From positions 35,929,501 through 35,993,500 of the forward strand of contig NC_044572.1 of the NCBI RefSeq assembly GCF_901933205.1: a DNA stretch of 64,000 nucleotides, in the 5' to 3' direction. Within the stretch, counting starts at the first letter, position 1. The number at the start of each line of letters is the position of its first letter. Of this stretch, positions 11,956-24,600 are shown in pieces. The notes under the pieces are model-generated. The model did not search any database and was not told where the DNA came from. It was given only the letters and a program-made list of their open reading frames with translations. The position numbers and the translations under genes are program-made. The stretch comes from Camarhynchus parvulus (lineage: Eukaryota; Chordata; Aves; Passeriformes; Thraupidae).

Positions 11956-14900
11956 GTAATGTGTCTTCCTTTGGTTAGTTACTGTATTTTTCTGTTCAAA
12001 ACTGTCATTCTGATATTGTTACTGGTCATTACTCTCTGTCACAGTTCAACTGGCTTTATTCACTTCTATAATCATAGTCAGTTTGGTTTATATAACCTGA
12101 AACACAGCAGAGTCTCAATGCGACTATTTATTCTCATATAGTGTTATGGAAGCTTATTTCATTTAGTTTGTCTGACATTTTCTTCGTGTAATCTTTTAAC
12201 ATTGGCAGAATCCTTAAATACCTGGCTGAAACAATGACTCTTGGCTTCTGCGAAGTGGCTCAGGCTGGAAGGCAGCTATGCCATTGTTTAAACCCTGTTT
12301 TGTGATTTGAAGGGGAATAAGTGTTAAGGTTAATGCAGTTACTGAAAAACAAAAGGGAAGCTGTTACTGCTGCAGTCGATGATGAATGGTGGTTAATGGT
12401 AGAAGCAAATTGTGTTCATAATCCAGGCTGGGATAAATTGAGTGTATGAGCTGGAGACTCTCTTTACATTTTGTTGAGCACATTTGCTTACATTTTGACA
12501 AAAGACTAAATGGTGAAGTATAAGAAAAGCTTTCAGCCAGAGACCCTCAGGAAACTAGAATGTGGAGCAGTTCAGGTTTCCTATCGGTGATCTTTGATCT
12601 CAGCAGAGTATATCAAAATGTGTAGAGATAGCAAAACTGCCTCCCTTAATTTATTCCCTTGACTCTAGTTCATATTATTCAAGTTTGGTGTTTACATCCA
12701 CTAATGAGTTCTTTTCTCCCACTCAATCAAATACTTCTTCACTACATTAAACTATAAAGTCTGTTTTAATTGTAAAGAAAATTATTTTCTCCCACCTAGT
12801 TTTTATTTTTAGTTCTTCTTGAAAATACGGTTTCATACCGCCTCTTCTTACAGTGAACTATGACAGAAAAGCAGTAATGCATATTTATTTCTCCAGCTTT
12901 CCATGCTGGTTTGAACTGTTAAGCTTTTCATGAGGTCACTTGGTGCTCCAATCCCTCTTGTGTTATACTGCACAAATCTGGAGGAGAATCAAAAAGTGGT
13001 GGAATTTGCTACAGCATGTACAGTTAATGCATTCTAAAAATATGCATGCAGGTTCTGCTTATAGGTAAAGGACCAGAATATCACATTTCCTGTATCAGAA
13101 CAGAGTTTCCTGAAGACAGTGTATGGGATGTGTAATGTATCAGTCCTATGCTTCCAAGAGGATAGAGAAGAGTTAGTTCAGTGGCTTTGGGTGAATGTCA
13201 AAGAAATAAATTCCTATCCCTTTTTTTCTGTCAAAGGTGTCAGATACCAGCTTGGATAGGCAAATCTATTTTAATGCTTCCTGAAACAGCAGTACCTTTG
13301 CTTCATCTCTGCTTTACATTCTGAACATAAGGGTTGGTGGGGGGGAGGTTTGCAGTTGGTGAGTGACTGAAATGTGAAGTCGTGATTCCTGTGTTCGCCA
13401 GGAATTGGAGGAGCCACATGGCAGGTCTGGCTCCAAGGAGCACTGAAGGGCTTGTGTACATGTCCTTAGGATTATAACATAGCAATGAAGTTAGAAGGCT
13501 TTCCTTTTGAAGAGATTATTGAGCAAATCTCTTCAACATTGATTGGGTGGTATTTTTCCAGTCAGAGATTAAGATCCTTTCTTTTGGAAGGTGCAATAAT
13601 TAATACTTCAGTTAAAAAAAATGGTGAGATTTTAATCAGCCTGTTGTTGAAACTTTAACAGGAGGCATTACAGTACATCTTTAAAATTATTTTACAGGTA
13701 CTGCAGTTCAGGCATCTGCTAAGTGCTGTTGCTCACATTTAGATATACAGAAAGTTAAAAGTGAGATTTGTTTGAAGTGATACACTGAGGTTTTCCACTC
13801 CAAACTCTTTAACTGTGGGCTATAACCATACTTTCGTATCATATAATTAAACAGAAGTTAAAACAGTTTCTAAGACACATTTCCTGTCTGGAGAAAAAGA
13901 TCTGCAGTCATAATTTCCATCTCACTGTCTTTCCATTGCCATGTTCCCAGTTCTCAAAAAACTATGAGAGAACAGGGAAGAAAAGTGAACATCCACATTA
14001 GAGTAGAAATTGAGCAGAAGAGCAACAATCTGAACCACTTTAAGGATTTCTTTTATGTGTTGAATTCTCTTCCTTCAAATTAACTTCCTTCTCAAATAGT
14101 ACAAAAATGAACGTGGAAATACACAATAAAGATGTGGACTCGTAGCTATGATATAGGAGTTATTGTGGGGCTCTGAACAGCCTTACTAAATCATCCTACA
14201 TGAGTGCCATCCTCAGCTCCTGCACAGAGGACTCATGGCATGCTCACATGGTGTGGTTAATGTGTTTTCCAAACTAATCAAGCTGCATTTTCCCCTCAAG
14301 ATACATATTGATTGTTCTCTTTCAGTTGGGACATTTTGACTGCAGTTGATGCAATGGAAAGTTTGATAAAATAGCAAAATTGACAGTTTAATTCTAGGGA
14401 AACTTTATTTAGAACATTTGAGGCAGTTATTAAGTATCTCTACGTGTTTTGCGTGCATATGCATTACAGTTACTGCTTTAAAGGATTTAATTTTTCTTAA
14501 TTTGAAGCCATGTGGCAAAATTTATTAGTAGTATAGTATGTTTAAATTCAGCTGAAATACTTCAATCCAATTTGTGTATGTGTGTATGCACACATGCCCA
14601 TTCTTATTCACCCTATATATGTACACTGAGATATTTAACTTCACATCATTTGGAGTAAATTTGGTCTGTTGTCTGATTCAGAGATTGTAAACTGCTAGAA
14701 TATTCATCTTTTTCAAATAGACATAATTTGCTAGTAATTTATTTATTGTTACTACTCAGGCTGATAGAATTCATATTTTCTAAACATAGGTAATCACATT
14801 TTCTGCCAAAAGTACACTGTTGAAGAAGGAAAAACACTCTTAAGTGCTGTTGCAGCAGACTCCTACAACCTATTGTAAAAATTTATGGACTTGTCCGGCA

Positions 14901-15560
14901 TAGAAAAGCTTGGAGAAAAACCCTCTATAAGGCTCAGAATTTGAGATGTCCATAGGAAGAACATAGCAGCAACTGTAAATTAGTCTTGGCAATGAAGAGC
15001 TAAAGAGCTTTGTTCTAAAGACAAAGGGAGAGGTCAATGGAAATATTTAGAGAGAAGGTGGGACTCCTAACTTCAGCATTTATTAGGTGTTTCTTGTTGG
15101 CTATGAGCTTTTAGGCATGTCACATTATATGATATTAATTACTTTCTCTTGCAAGGCATGTAGTCCATGGCATCTGTTATCTCTGTAATAGCATTCGTTC
15201 TGCACCTACAGTGTTTAAAAATGTATTTATAAATGGAACATTCAAGGCACTTACAGGACTGCAGCTTCTTACTTCTTTTTAAATAATCTGAACTTTTTCA
15301 ACCAAATCTCCACGTGAATTCCAGCAGCCACAGAGCATTCATAAAGCCTCTGATAGTTGCTGCCTGGTCCTGTAGGTCCTCAGAAGACATCCCAGTTAAA
15401 TTTAAATATCTGAAGCTACTAGTCTCTTGATGTTGCTGGACTGATGGGATTTTGTCTCCTAATTAATCCCTTATTTAGACGTTAGGAAGTTAAGGCCTTT
15501 TGTCCTGATTCCAAAACTTCACTCAGAGCATGTCAGCTGGGCGTGGAACATTGTAATGTG

Positions 15561-15670
15561 TCACAGAATAATAGAATGACTGGGGTTGGGAAGAACCTTA
15601 AAGATCACCAGTTTCAATCCCGCTGCCTTTGGCAGGGACACCTCCCACTCCACCAGGTTGCTCAAAGCAA
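15561..15670 (-). repeat. CR1 LINE 3'-end fragment, reverse orientation
   Basis: TCACAGAATAATAGAATGACT followed by GGTTGGGAAGAACCTTAAAGATCA and CACCTCCCACTCCACCAGGTTGCTC is the reverse complement of a CR1 3' end. It sits antisense in the last PLCL2 intron. Its 5' side runs into a small tandem duplication. Confidence 0.88.
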
Positions 15671-15723
15671 TGTTTTGTTGTACTCTGTGGAGCTCAAAGC
15701 AATGGTCTGTTGTACTCTGAGGA
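15660..15723. repeat. Two-copy 32-base tandem duplication
   Basis: A 32-base unit beginning GCTCAAAGCAATG is repeated head to tail (15660-15691 and 15692-15723). There are a few substitutions, for example TTTTG against GGTCTG, and TGTGGA against TGAGGA. The first copy overlaps the end of the adjacent reversed CR1, so it arose at or after the insertion. Confidence 0.85.
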
Positions 15724-18700
15724 GCACTTTGAGAAAGGGATAGTGGCTTCTTACATTTCCTGATAGGAGCTTCGGGTTCCAGAAGCTGAGCTAAAGACCA
15801 GTCATTAATGATAGAGTTTCTTGGGATTTTTTGGGGAAAGGGTGCTCATGCAGTTATTTTAAATGTCACCTGTATAATTTTACTTTCAGGTTCAAGAACC
15901 AGTTAATCAAATATCATGAGTGAATACATAACAGCTTATGAAGGTAGCTGTGCTGAGGCATTCTAGTTGATTCTATATCTGACTGAGTCTGAAATGGTAG
16001 CTCATTTTGGGTGTACAAGAACTGATAGGAACCATTTTGGGTATGTTTTCAGTTACTGTTATGGAGCTGTGATATAAAAACACTGCCTCTTAGCCAAAAG
16101 TTTCAAAACAAACAGAATGTTTTTAACATTGATTTAAGAAAAAATAAACCAGAGTAGATGACATGGGCATATTGGGCCAGAGAGGTTTAAAGGGTTCTGA
16201 ATTGGGCTTCCAAATTAATCCATATTCTTTATTGCTGCTGTTTACTAAAAGCTTTTGAATGAGTATCAGTTTTGTTCTTTGACTTCTTTAAGGTCTTTTT
16301 TTGCATCTGCCTAGAAAACAACTTTTTCTGAAGCTTGTAAACATGAAATATTTAAGTTACACAGTGCTCAGTTCTGTAAGTGAATTTTAACCATGGTGAA
16401 GGAAAGGGAGCAGTGGTTGCTGTGTGCTGCTGTGAGGAGAGCGCTTTCCCAGTGTTCTGCAAGGCCCAGATCCATCCTGCTCCCAGTTGGGAATTACCAC
16501 AAGCTGCCTGTTAACCACAGTGCTGGAAGTCAATTCAAGTTTTTTGGTGTGCTTGCCAGACACCACTAAGGACTAAATTAATTTACATTTTGACTTAATC
16601 TGAGATAAAAGCCTGGTGAAGACAGCCCTTCCACACAGCAAGAAACACACTGGTTTGCTTCTACAACTGCTTCAGATCCCAGCATCGAGTTCTTTGTGCA
16701 AACCATCTTATTTCTTGAAATGTGGGTTTTCTGGGACTCCCTTAAGATAAATCTACTTGCCTAAAGGTTGGGCTCTTTATAGATCTCTTGTATTGACTTT
16801 ACAATATGCATTTTATCAGAGCAAGTTGCTGCGGTCATTTGGGTCTGCTAAGAATGTGAAAGACCCCTGAGTAGTCCACAGATCTGAGAGATTCCCGTGT
16901 TCCAGCTTGCAGTCATCTGACTTTGCTATTAAGTCAACAGCACCTACTGTGAAAATCAGGATGCATAAAATAAAAAGAATTTAAACTGAACCTTGAGAGT
17001 CCTTGGAGAAGAGACATTTGATACCTAACTAGAAAGAACGTCTTTGTGATTGTTTAATTGAGAGTGTGAGGGCAGTTTTTTCCAGATCTGGATGACTTTT
17101 AAAATTTTCCGCCTTTGCTGATACATTGTATTACTTTTCAATGGTGTTCCCTGTGACTACAGCTTGAATCTTTGAGGTGCTGTTTCATTTCCCCAGCATC
17201 ATTGTCATGATGGTATATCAACAGAAATAGGCACTAAACATGAAGTGTGCAGAGCTCTCTCACTTGAGCTCATGGCATTTTTGGTAGTAGTGGTTGGCTC
17301 TTGTTTTATCTTGAGATCAAGACATACCAGCAGATAATGGCAACAATCTTGGTTTCACAAACTTTTTTCTGAGTTCAATGGCATTCAGAAATAAATTCTG
17401 AGCACTGGAGAAGAGAGTAATGAGCACTGATGCATTTTTCTATTTCACCCTGGTCTGAACGTGCTACCACTTGGTCAAAAGTATTTAGTCTGAACACCTT
17501 GTCTGCAATAATCCAGGCTTTATCCTAGATCCTCTTTTGTCTTCGAAGTTCATCTTCCCTTTTTGGAATTGTCCAGACACACACAGTTCCCTGCTGCAAT
17601 CCAGCCATTCCTGCTAATCCCTGATTTCTTCTTCCCTGCTTTCCTACATCCACTATGCTATTCCCCCTTGGTGCCTAATATTTTCTTCTTCCTCCTTGCC
17701 ACCTCTAGAGATCCTTCCCAATGAGTGTTAATTTTCATTTTCTCATCACCTTACCCAATTTATTGCATTCAGCAGCCTTCTCCTTGCTCAGTGTTTTTGT
17801 TTTGCTTTCTCACCAGCTTTTATTCTCATTACCAATCTCTCACTATTTTTGAGTTGTTAGTTCTTCTCCTTGTATATAATTTTCAGGCTATTTTCAATGT
17901 GGTAGATTTTGTCGATCTGTTTTCTGTCTGTATTCCAATCCCAAATGTTATCTCAATCTTTCCCTTTCTCTGCTCACCTATCAAATCCAAAGTTATTGTT
18001 GTTGCACTGTGTTTGTGTTTCACCATCTCCTCTTGCAGTAAGATCTAGCATCCACCTTGTATAATGAAGTCTGGCTTCCCTATCAGCAGCCCTAGGCTTC
18101 TTGCCAGGTCAGTCCCAGAGATTGCTCTTGTATCCCTCCTTTTCCCCATCTACCTCTTCTCCAGAGTCTTTCTCAGGCTCTTCCTTCCTCCCCTCTAGTC
18201 TGGCTTTTGGCCTGCTTGCCTTGGCAACCCAATGTTGGTGGCTTGGAAAAGCCATCCAGGAAAAAACCCAACTTTTTTCCTAATGCACATTCATTATTCT
18301 GTGGGAATGGAATACACATTCTCTTACCACATTGCTGGGGCTGTCAAGAGATGAAGGATGATCAAGAGTGGAGTCCTCAGTGATTGTACTAACCACATGC
18401 AAAATCTGATTTTTGTTTATTAAAAGCTCATAACTTGGATCTACTGCCCTGTAGTCATTCCAATTGCAAGTCCCTACCCCAAGTGAGAGTAGGGAAGGAA
18501 GTATAGAAGATTGTTAACAAACTTCTGATGGCATTTCCCCATCTTTATTCCCAGAACTGAATGAACCATATGGATGAGGTTAAAGAACTATATTAAACAG
18601 AAATAATAATAAAATCTGCCAATGGCAAAAATCCTGCATAGAAAGTATCAGCTTAAGTAGTTAAAGTTTGGCAAGCATATAAGTAACTGAAAGCAGGAGT

Positions 18701-19436
18701 GTTTTTTTAACTGAGAAGTTTTGGGCAACCTTATTAATAGACTGCTTGCTAGCAGCTCTGCCTATAATAAACAACTTGATTAAAATTCCAGAACTATATT
18801 CTACTAATCCATGTAAAACAGAACTTGGGCTAGAAACAGATGCACTCCAGATATGACTCATTTAGTGTGCTGGAGTGTTTTAAATTAGCTTTTAGTTGTT
18901 TGTTAGTTTGGAAAAAGTAGTCCTTTAGAAGAAAATATTACTGAAGCTTGTGCTATGATTGACGACATTTTAGATTTTTTCCTCTCTGGTGATCAGAAAA
19001 AAAGACTTTGGTTATTATCGTCTTGGGTGAGGGGAGGGGGAACATTATTTCTTTGAAGAAAGTAAAATTTGTTTTCAATTTGTGGGTCTCAAAGACATAA
19101 GTCTCCTCTCTTCATTGGACAGTATTTATGTTCTGAGTTGCTAAAGAAGCATCAGAAGTATCACAGCATGAGTGCACATATTTTTGTCTGACTGCTGTTC
19201 TATCTCTACTCCTGTATTTTTGAAATCAAGAGGTAAAGATGCATTTCAGACTTATTTGGCAGAGGAGAGGCAACGTATTATCTTTGGAAGACATACTAGC
19301 ATGTCTTCAAGAGAAATGTCTGTCAGGAGACAGAATTTACCCAGGATGGACATACATGGCAGGAGAAGGTGCAGTCAGGGTTCATACCTCATTGGACACT
19401 GGTACTGGCAGTCTCAAGGAATGACAGTACCTGGAT

Positions 19437-19473
19437 TGTGTGTGTGTGTGCGTGTGCGTGTGTGTGTGTGTGT
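19437..19473. repeat. TG-rich microsatellite
   Basis: About 18 TG units interrupted twice by CG (GTGCGTGTGCGTG). It is a likely length-polymorphic locus in the last PLCL2 intron, about 1.1 kb before the terminal exon. Confidence 0.95.
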
Positions 19474-19851
19474 ATTTCCCTCCTTCAGGTATTTTCCTGT
19501 GAGCTGTGGAGCAGTTCTACCTCAGGAACATGAGCACAGCACAATCACTTTCGCCCTTGCAGATTTGCTGCTCTTGTTTTTGAACTTCTCTGTGCCCCCA
19601 GTAAGACAGACATACTCACCATGTGCTGCAGCCTTGCTCGTTTGCTGCAAGTGGGCAGGGTAGGCAGAGACCGGCTGCAGGGAAGGCTGTCCACAGCCTC
19701 CCAGTGAGAGCAGTTGCTGTTAGAGGGCTTTAATCAATACAGAGATATGGAGGACTGTAGAACAGGAGCCAAATGACCTAAGCCTGGGACAATTTCTCTT
19801 ACAGCTTTGTTTATAACTTAATTGCCATGAGGAGGAAGATTGATGTTGCTC

Positions 19852-19952
19852 TTAAGGATGTGGTTTAGGGGTGGACTTGGCAGTTTTAGGTTAATGGTTG
19901 GACCTGGTGGTCTTAAAGGGCTTTTCCAACCTAAATGATTCTCTAATTCTGA
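19852..19952 (+). repeat. CR1 LINE 3'-end fragment
   Basis: TTAAGGATGTGGTTTAGGGG, then GGTGGACTTGGCAGTTTTAGG, GGTTGGACCTGGTGGTCTTAAAGG and CCAACCTAAATGATTCTCTAATTCTG follow the layout of a different CR1 subfamily 3' end. It is 5'-truncated and ends about 600 bases before the terminal PLCL2 exon. Confidence 0.85.
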
Positions 19953-20548
19953 AGAGGGATAGTGATAGTGCTGAACTGCAGACAGCCCTGTGAAGTCTTT
20001 GTCATCACTGTCCTTTTTATGTGCTGCTCGCCAGTCTGTGTTTCCATATTTCATGCATTGACGAGCATTGGTCCTTTACCATCCTGCTATTGAGTGAATC
20101 ACACTGCTAAGGAAAAAAAATCCTAGGAACCAAAAAACCAGGGAAGCTTTAAATGACTCCCTGAGGTATTAAAATCAATTGTCACAGTTTTCGTTATGCA
20201 GAAACATTTATAGTCCCCATGGATTAAAAATACAGCACAGATTACTTGCTTGAAAGCTGTTAGGCAGAAATTACCCCTCCCCTTTGCTGATGCCACTGAT
20301 TGGCTTCAGAGAAAGCAAAGAGCTTGATTCTTTTTAACACTAAATAATCTGTATTTGAGTTTTGTTTTGGTTTTTGAGGAGTTTTTTGTTTGTTTCATTG
20401 GTTGGTTTGGATTTTGGTCTTTCTTTTGTTTTCTCTTTTTTTTTTTAAGCAGGACAGCTATACTTTTAATCGAAACCAAGCAGAAGGGTAACAGATAAGA
20501 GAATGCTATTATCAAACATGTATTCTAACTGCATTTTTTTCCTTACAG

Positions 20549-20728
20549 GGACAAGCTGATCTTCTCAAATATGCTAAAAATGAAGCACTGGAGAATCTGA
20601 AGCAAATCCATTATGCCACTCTTTCATGTGGACTTAATAAGCCAGGCACTGAAAATGCAGAAATCTCAAAGCCTCGTCGAAGTCTGGAGGTCATACCTGA
20701 AAAAGCAGGTGATGAAAACGGAGAATGA
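20549..20728 (+). CDS. PLCL2: PLCL2 terminal coding exon (C-terminus)
   Basis: The last 59 codons plus TGA of phospholipase C-like 2. The acceptor is CCTTACAG at 20541-20548, and phase 0 joins AAG to GGA without breaking a codon. The peptide opens with a charged helix (G-Q-A-D-L-L-K-Y-A-K-N-E-A-L-E-N-L), then C-G-L-N-K-P, then a basic and serine-containing stretch K-P-R-R-S-L-E-V-I-P, and ends acidic (D-E-N-G-E). The R-R-S-L at residues 43-46 of the exon is a plausible basophilic kinase site, which is inference only. PLCL2 lacks PLC catalysis; in B cells it is reported to dampen antigen-receptor signalling. The identification rests on memory of the family's C-terminal sequence. There are no frame disruptions. 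The exon continues into the 3' UTR. Confidence 0.87.
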   Translation, partial: GQADLLKYAKNEALENLKQIHYATLSCGLNKPGTENAEISKPRRSLEVIPEKAGDENGE

Positions 20729-21460
20729 GAGAAGGCTCTTCTCGTAATTTTGGAGTTTATAACTCTGTGACCAATCGTAGCTGCATAGGACATTTGCTTT
20801 GCACTTACTCTTGGAAAATATTTGGAATTTTTAAAGCACAACTGGAGAAGCTAATTACAATCTATTGAAACTGTGAATGTATGTAGCAACTCTGCTTGTG
20901 AAGGCAATGATTTTGTGTAACATGGAAATTACATTATTGGCCTAAATATAGCATATATATGTAAAAGATACTGTAATTCAGTAATCGCGTGCTGAAAAGT
21001 TCATTGTAGTGCCATCAGGAAATGAACATTTTTTAAATGAGATGTAACTAGCAGGAAATCAGTTGACAGAATTTGGCAAGATGCCTTGATTTTCAAACCA
21101 ATTTGATGCAAAGGTTGTTTCTTTCTTTGCACAGTTTGTTAATTGTGCTAGTGAGATATATCATTCTTTTGAAAATCAGGTCTAAAAAAGTGGAATCCAC
21201 ATGTTTCACACTATATGTAATTCAGCCACTTGGATATTTGGGTTTGAAGTGGTATTGATTTTATTGTTGAGCCATAAATTAAAATGAGAATGTAATTAGA
21301 CAGTGATCACTGACTTCAGTGCACTATAGGAGAGCCATTATGTAAAAGGAAAATGTGCAATCAATCTGATAGCCTATGTCAGAAGAAGATACATACCTAT
21401 TTTGCCTAAGATCTTCTGCAAATGTGTGTAGATAATGTGACCAAACCGCAAGCAAAACGG

Positions 21461-21468
21461 TGTAAATA
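21461..21468 (+). promoter_or_regulatory. Pumilio-type element in PLCL2 3' UTR
   Basis: TGTAAATA matches the PUM1/PUM2 recognition consensus TGTANATA on the transcribed strand, about 165 bases before the first poly(A) signal. A single motif match of this length can occur by chance. Confidence 0.35.
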
Positions 21469-21627
21469 GTTTTTCATTTTGTGAAGTGAAGTGCTCATAT
21501 TAAAAAGAGTTTTATGAGATTGCTCCCAAACAAGTAAAGCTTTTAACTAAATTTTAACTTTTTTATTTTTTGAGTATTTTCTTCCTTACGGAATAGGTGA
21601 TATCTCAATAAGCAGGTTTGTCAAAAA

Positions 21628-21633
21628 AATAAA
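21628..21633 (+). terminator. PLCL2: Candidate PLCL2 poly(A) signal (proximal)
   Basis: A canonical AATAAA is followed within 10-35 bases by a T/GT-rich stretch (TGTTCTGATCTTTTTTGGTTTTCTG), a good cleavage-stimulation context. Cleavage would fall at about 21645-21655. Confidence 0.6.
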
Positions 21634-21655
21634 TCAATTGCTGTTCTGATCTTTT

Positions 21656-24600
21656 TTGGTTTTCTGACAACATTAGGTAAAGGTATTGTAGCTGATATGC
21701 TCATTGTAAAATGACTATACCAACCTAGAGTGTTCTCTTACTGTTTCTGATTTAACAATAAAATGGACTATATAATTACAGAAGCTAATAAATTTGAAGA
21801 AAAACAAGTGAAATCCTCCAGAGATCAAAATGTGCTTTTTGTTCAGTTGCGGGGAAAAAGAGAAGATGAGGATGGTTGTTGAAAAGCATTGTTTTAAGTA
21901 GAAGTCTTCAAGACATGCATTCTACATGGATTTTTGTTTTAACCAGTTCAAGATGCTCTTTCTGCACTGAGGGTAATGAAACCTACGTACGTATAACATC
22001 CTGTAAAAGTCAATAGGGCTCTGAACAAGAACGCTGTTACACTTGCACTTCATTGAATTATTAGGGACTTAATTTATTTTCTAGGCATTATAAAATTAAA
22101 GTGGGTATGGGGTGGGATGAAAACAGTTTGCATAGTAAATGTCACATCTTGAGCTTGCACTTACAAATGTCAAACTGCATGGGTTAGGAGCGGTTTTAGA
22201 AGGTGCTAAGCTCTTTCAGTGTCTGGTTACAGACCATGTGCCCTAATGTTCGGATCTTGCTAGGAGTGATTTCTATTCTGTGTAGTAAAAAATGAAGCAG
22301 TTAAGGTGTGGTAAACAGCTGTGAGTGTTGCTTTTTAGGCAGTCCTTTTCTGTGTTGGCAGCTGAAAGTCTTCTGATGGAAGTTGATGGGAAACAACTTG
22401 AAATTCATGTTGTTAGCTGTATCCTAAGGCACTGTGAAATTAGTCTTCCAGGGCCAAATCTATCACATCTAAATCTGATCTAGAAATTTATCTACAGCGA
22501 AACAACTGTGTTAGATCAAGATCCATTTGCACCATAAATATGCAAGGTCAGTTTCACTCTGTCAGAAATCCCAAAACCTAGGCTGCTGGAATTTTATTTC
22601 TGACTTTTAATCCTAATTGAAAGATGTAGGCTGTGGGAAAATATCATCACTGTTTGCATTATGCTTCAGAGAGACCTAAAAACCAGTAAGGCTCCTTTTG
22701 CAGTCCTGCCCCAGCACTGTTTGTATGGCATTTACAGAACAACATAATTTATATCATAAATGAAGCATTTCTGTAGTCTTTTCCTCCAACCAGGTTATCA
22801 GAACTGATGTCTTGGGCATTCTTAACATTTATGTATTTCTGTTTAGCACATTACAACCTGAACAGAGGTGAGGGAACATTGAAAGGGTTCCACACAGTTT
22901 AATGGTTTTTCCTTTGTTTTAAGACAAAAAATAGTAAGTGAAAATTGATTATCACATAGACAAGGCCTGAGAGATTTTGCATGTTTCACTCTTACAATAT
23001 ATGGAATTATTGATTACAGAACTGATCCTGTTCTACTTTGTTAAAAAGGAAGATAATACTTTTTGAGTAATATAGATACATAATATATCTTTTAAAAAAG
23101 TTAAAATACATGCATTTAGCTAACTGACACTTTAAATATGTTAGCATCTGATTTTAGTGCTGATTCCTTAAAATGGAAGTCACTTTTGTGCATTATTCAT
23201 GCTCGGTCCAAAACTCTATGTACCATAAAGTCTTAAAATGAGCTGAGTCATCATCTTTCACTCTGAAAGATAGCTAAAAGTGTAGCTAAAAGTGCTTCAG
23301 GAAGTTTACATGTTGCATGTTAAAAGAGTTGAGGATAACCTCTTGCAAGCAAAGTATCTGGCTCTATTGCTAGCCCAGTGATGATGATTTCAACACCAAA
23401 TGTATTAGTCTATTTTTTCAGTTGTATTTTCTTAAAGCATTCTTTGCATCCATATTATCAGTCCATTTTTTACAATGTTTATTTTAGGTTATATAGAAAG
23501 ATGCAACCAAGACCCAACAAAGTATTCAAAATCAAATTAATCACAGGCTGACTTTGCACTTCTTTGGGGCCTTTTTTTTCTTAAATGTGCTATAATGCAG
23601 TTATGTGTTTATGTAGTTATAGTTATAATGTTTATGTAGTCTTTAACTGTAGAAGATTGATCCAAAATATGAGTGACTATTTATCTGACTGCCTTTTTAG
23701 CTTTTGTTTGGCTCCAATAATCATTGAGTGAGTACAGGTGTATGTAACTATATTGCTCAATTTAAAATTAAAGGGTAATTGGGAAAGGAAAATTTCACAT
23801 ACAGATTAACCATATAGACACTAACAGTTAATTCTGTTTTTGAAGTCAAGAAAAAGCTAAGCAGTGTCTGTTTGAAAAACTGGTTTTAGCACCTCTAAAC
23901 CTCATCTGCATTCTTCCTCCTTTGCTCATTGGTTTTGCTTGGTGTGGTACATAGCTCTCATTGGATATTTAACCACAGAGCCAGGACCATGCGTTCCATC
24001 CTCTGGGTGCAGCAGCCAGCTCTAGCAGCCAGCTCTGTTCTCCAGGAATTACCCCAGCAGCAGTTACCAAGGGGCACTCCTGAGCCTAGTGAAGCCACCA
24101 AAACAGCAAAAGCCTTCAAAGCAGAGGTGAAGGCCAGGCTGTACTGTTGAAGCTGTGGCCTTTCTGATGTCTTCTGGTAGTCTTCTATTCAAGTCAGTAG
24201 GACTGGGATTTAAGTGCAGTGTTGCAAAATGTCCCCTTTTTCTCTGGTCCTTTCTTTTTATACCTTCATGTTGTTCTGTTGCTGCAGCAAAGAGTGCTAG
24301 AATGGTGCTCTGCACAATTTCACAAGCTGGCCCATGCAGGCATGGTGAAGATGCTGTATGAGTCAACCATTTTTTCAGCTACTTTGTACAGCACAAGAAT
24401 AATTTAATAAGACTCCATGGCCAGTTACTGTATTCACTTTTTCCTGTTTTGGAGTTGAAACAGCAGAGAGAGATGATTCAGAGTTGCCAGCGTGAAAAAT
24501 GGAAGTGAATTTCAAAAATTTTAACATTGGTCTACTAATCAAATAAATTAGTCTGAAAGAACCCAGTCCTTTGCTCTTTCAGTGCTTGAGTATCCCTTCC

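Larger units (their letters stand above)
11956..20548 (+). other. PLCL2: PLCL2 last intron
   Basis: A GT-AG, phase 0 intron of 8593 bases. The donor is GTAATG at 11956 and the acceptor TTTTTTTCCTTACAG ends at 20548. It contains a reversed CR1 end (15561), a 32-base tandem duplication (15660), a TG-rich microsatellite (19437) and a forward CR1 end (19852). The rest shows no coding or RNA-gene signature that I could see. An open frame at 19172-19663 runs through the TG repeat and is regarded as chance. Confidence 0.8.
20729..21655 (+). other. PLCL2: PLCL2 3' UTR (short form)
   Basis: AT-rich sequence directly after the stop with no intervening splice donor that I favour. It contains a Pumilio-type TGTAAATA at 21461. 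The end is set by AATAAA at 21628 plus a T/GT-rich downstream element, giving a UTR of about 0.9 kb. A longer form using signals at 21757 or 21787 is possible. The extent is inferred, not measured. Confidence 0.6.

Noticed and set aside
11848..12141. 97-codon frame starting at the in-exon ATG
   Set aside because: Only the first 36 codons are exonic. The remainder runs past the GTAATG donor into the intron.
19172..19663. 163-codon frame
   Set aside because: It runs through a TG microsatellite, which encodes an alternating Val/Cys/Arg run, and has no domain.
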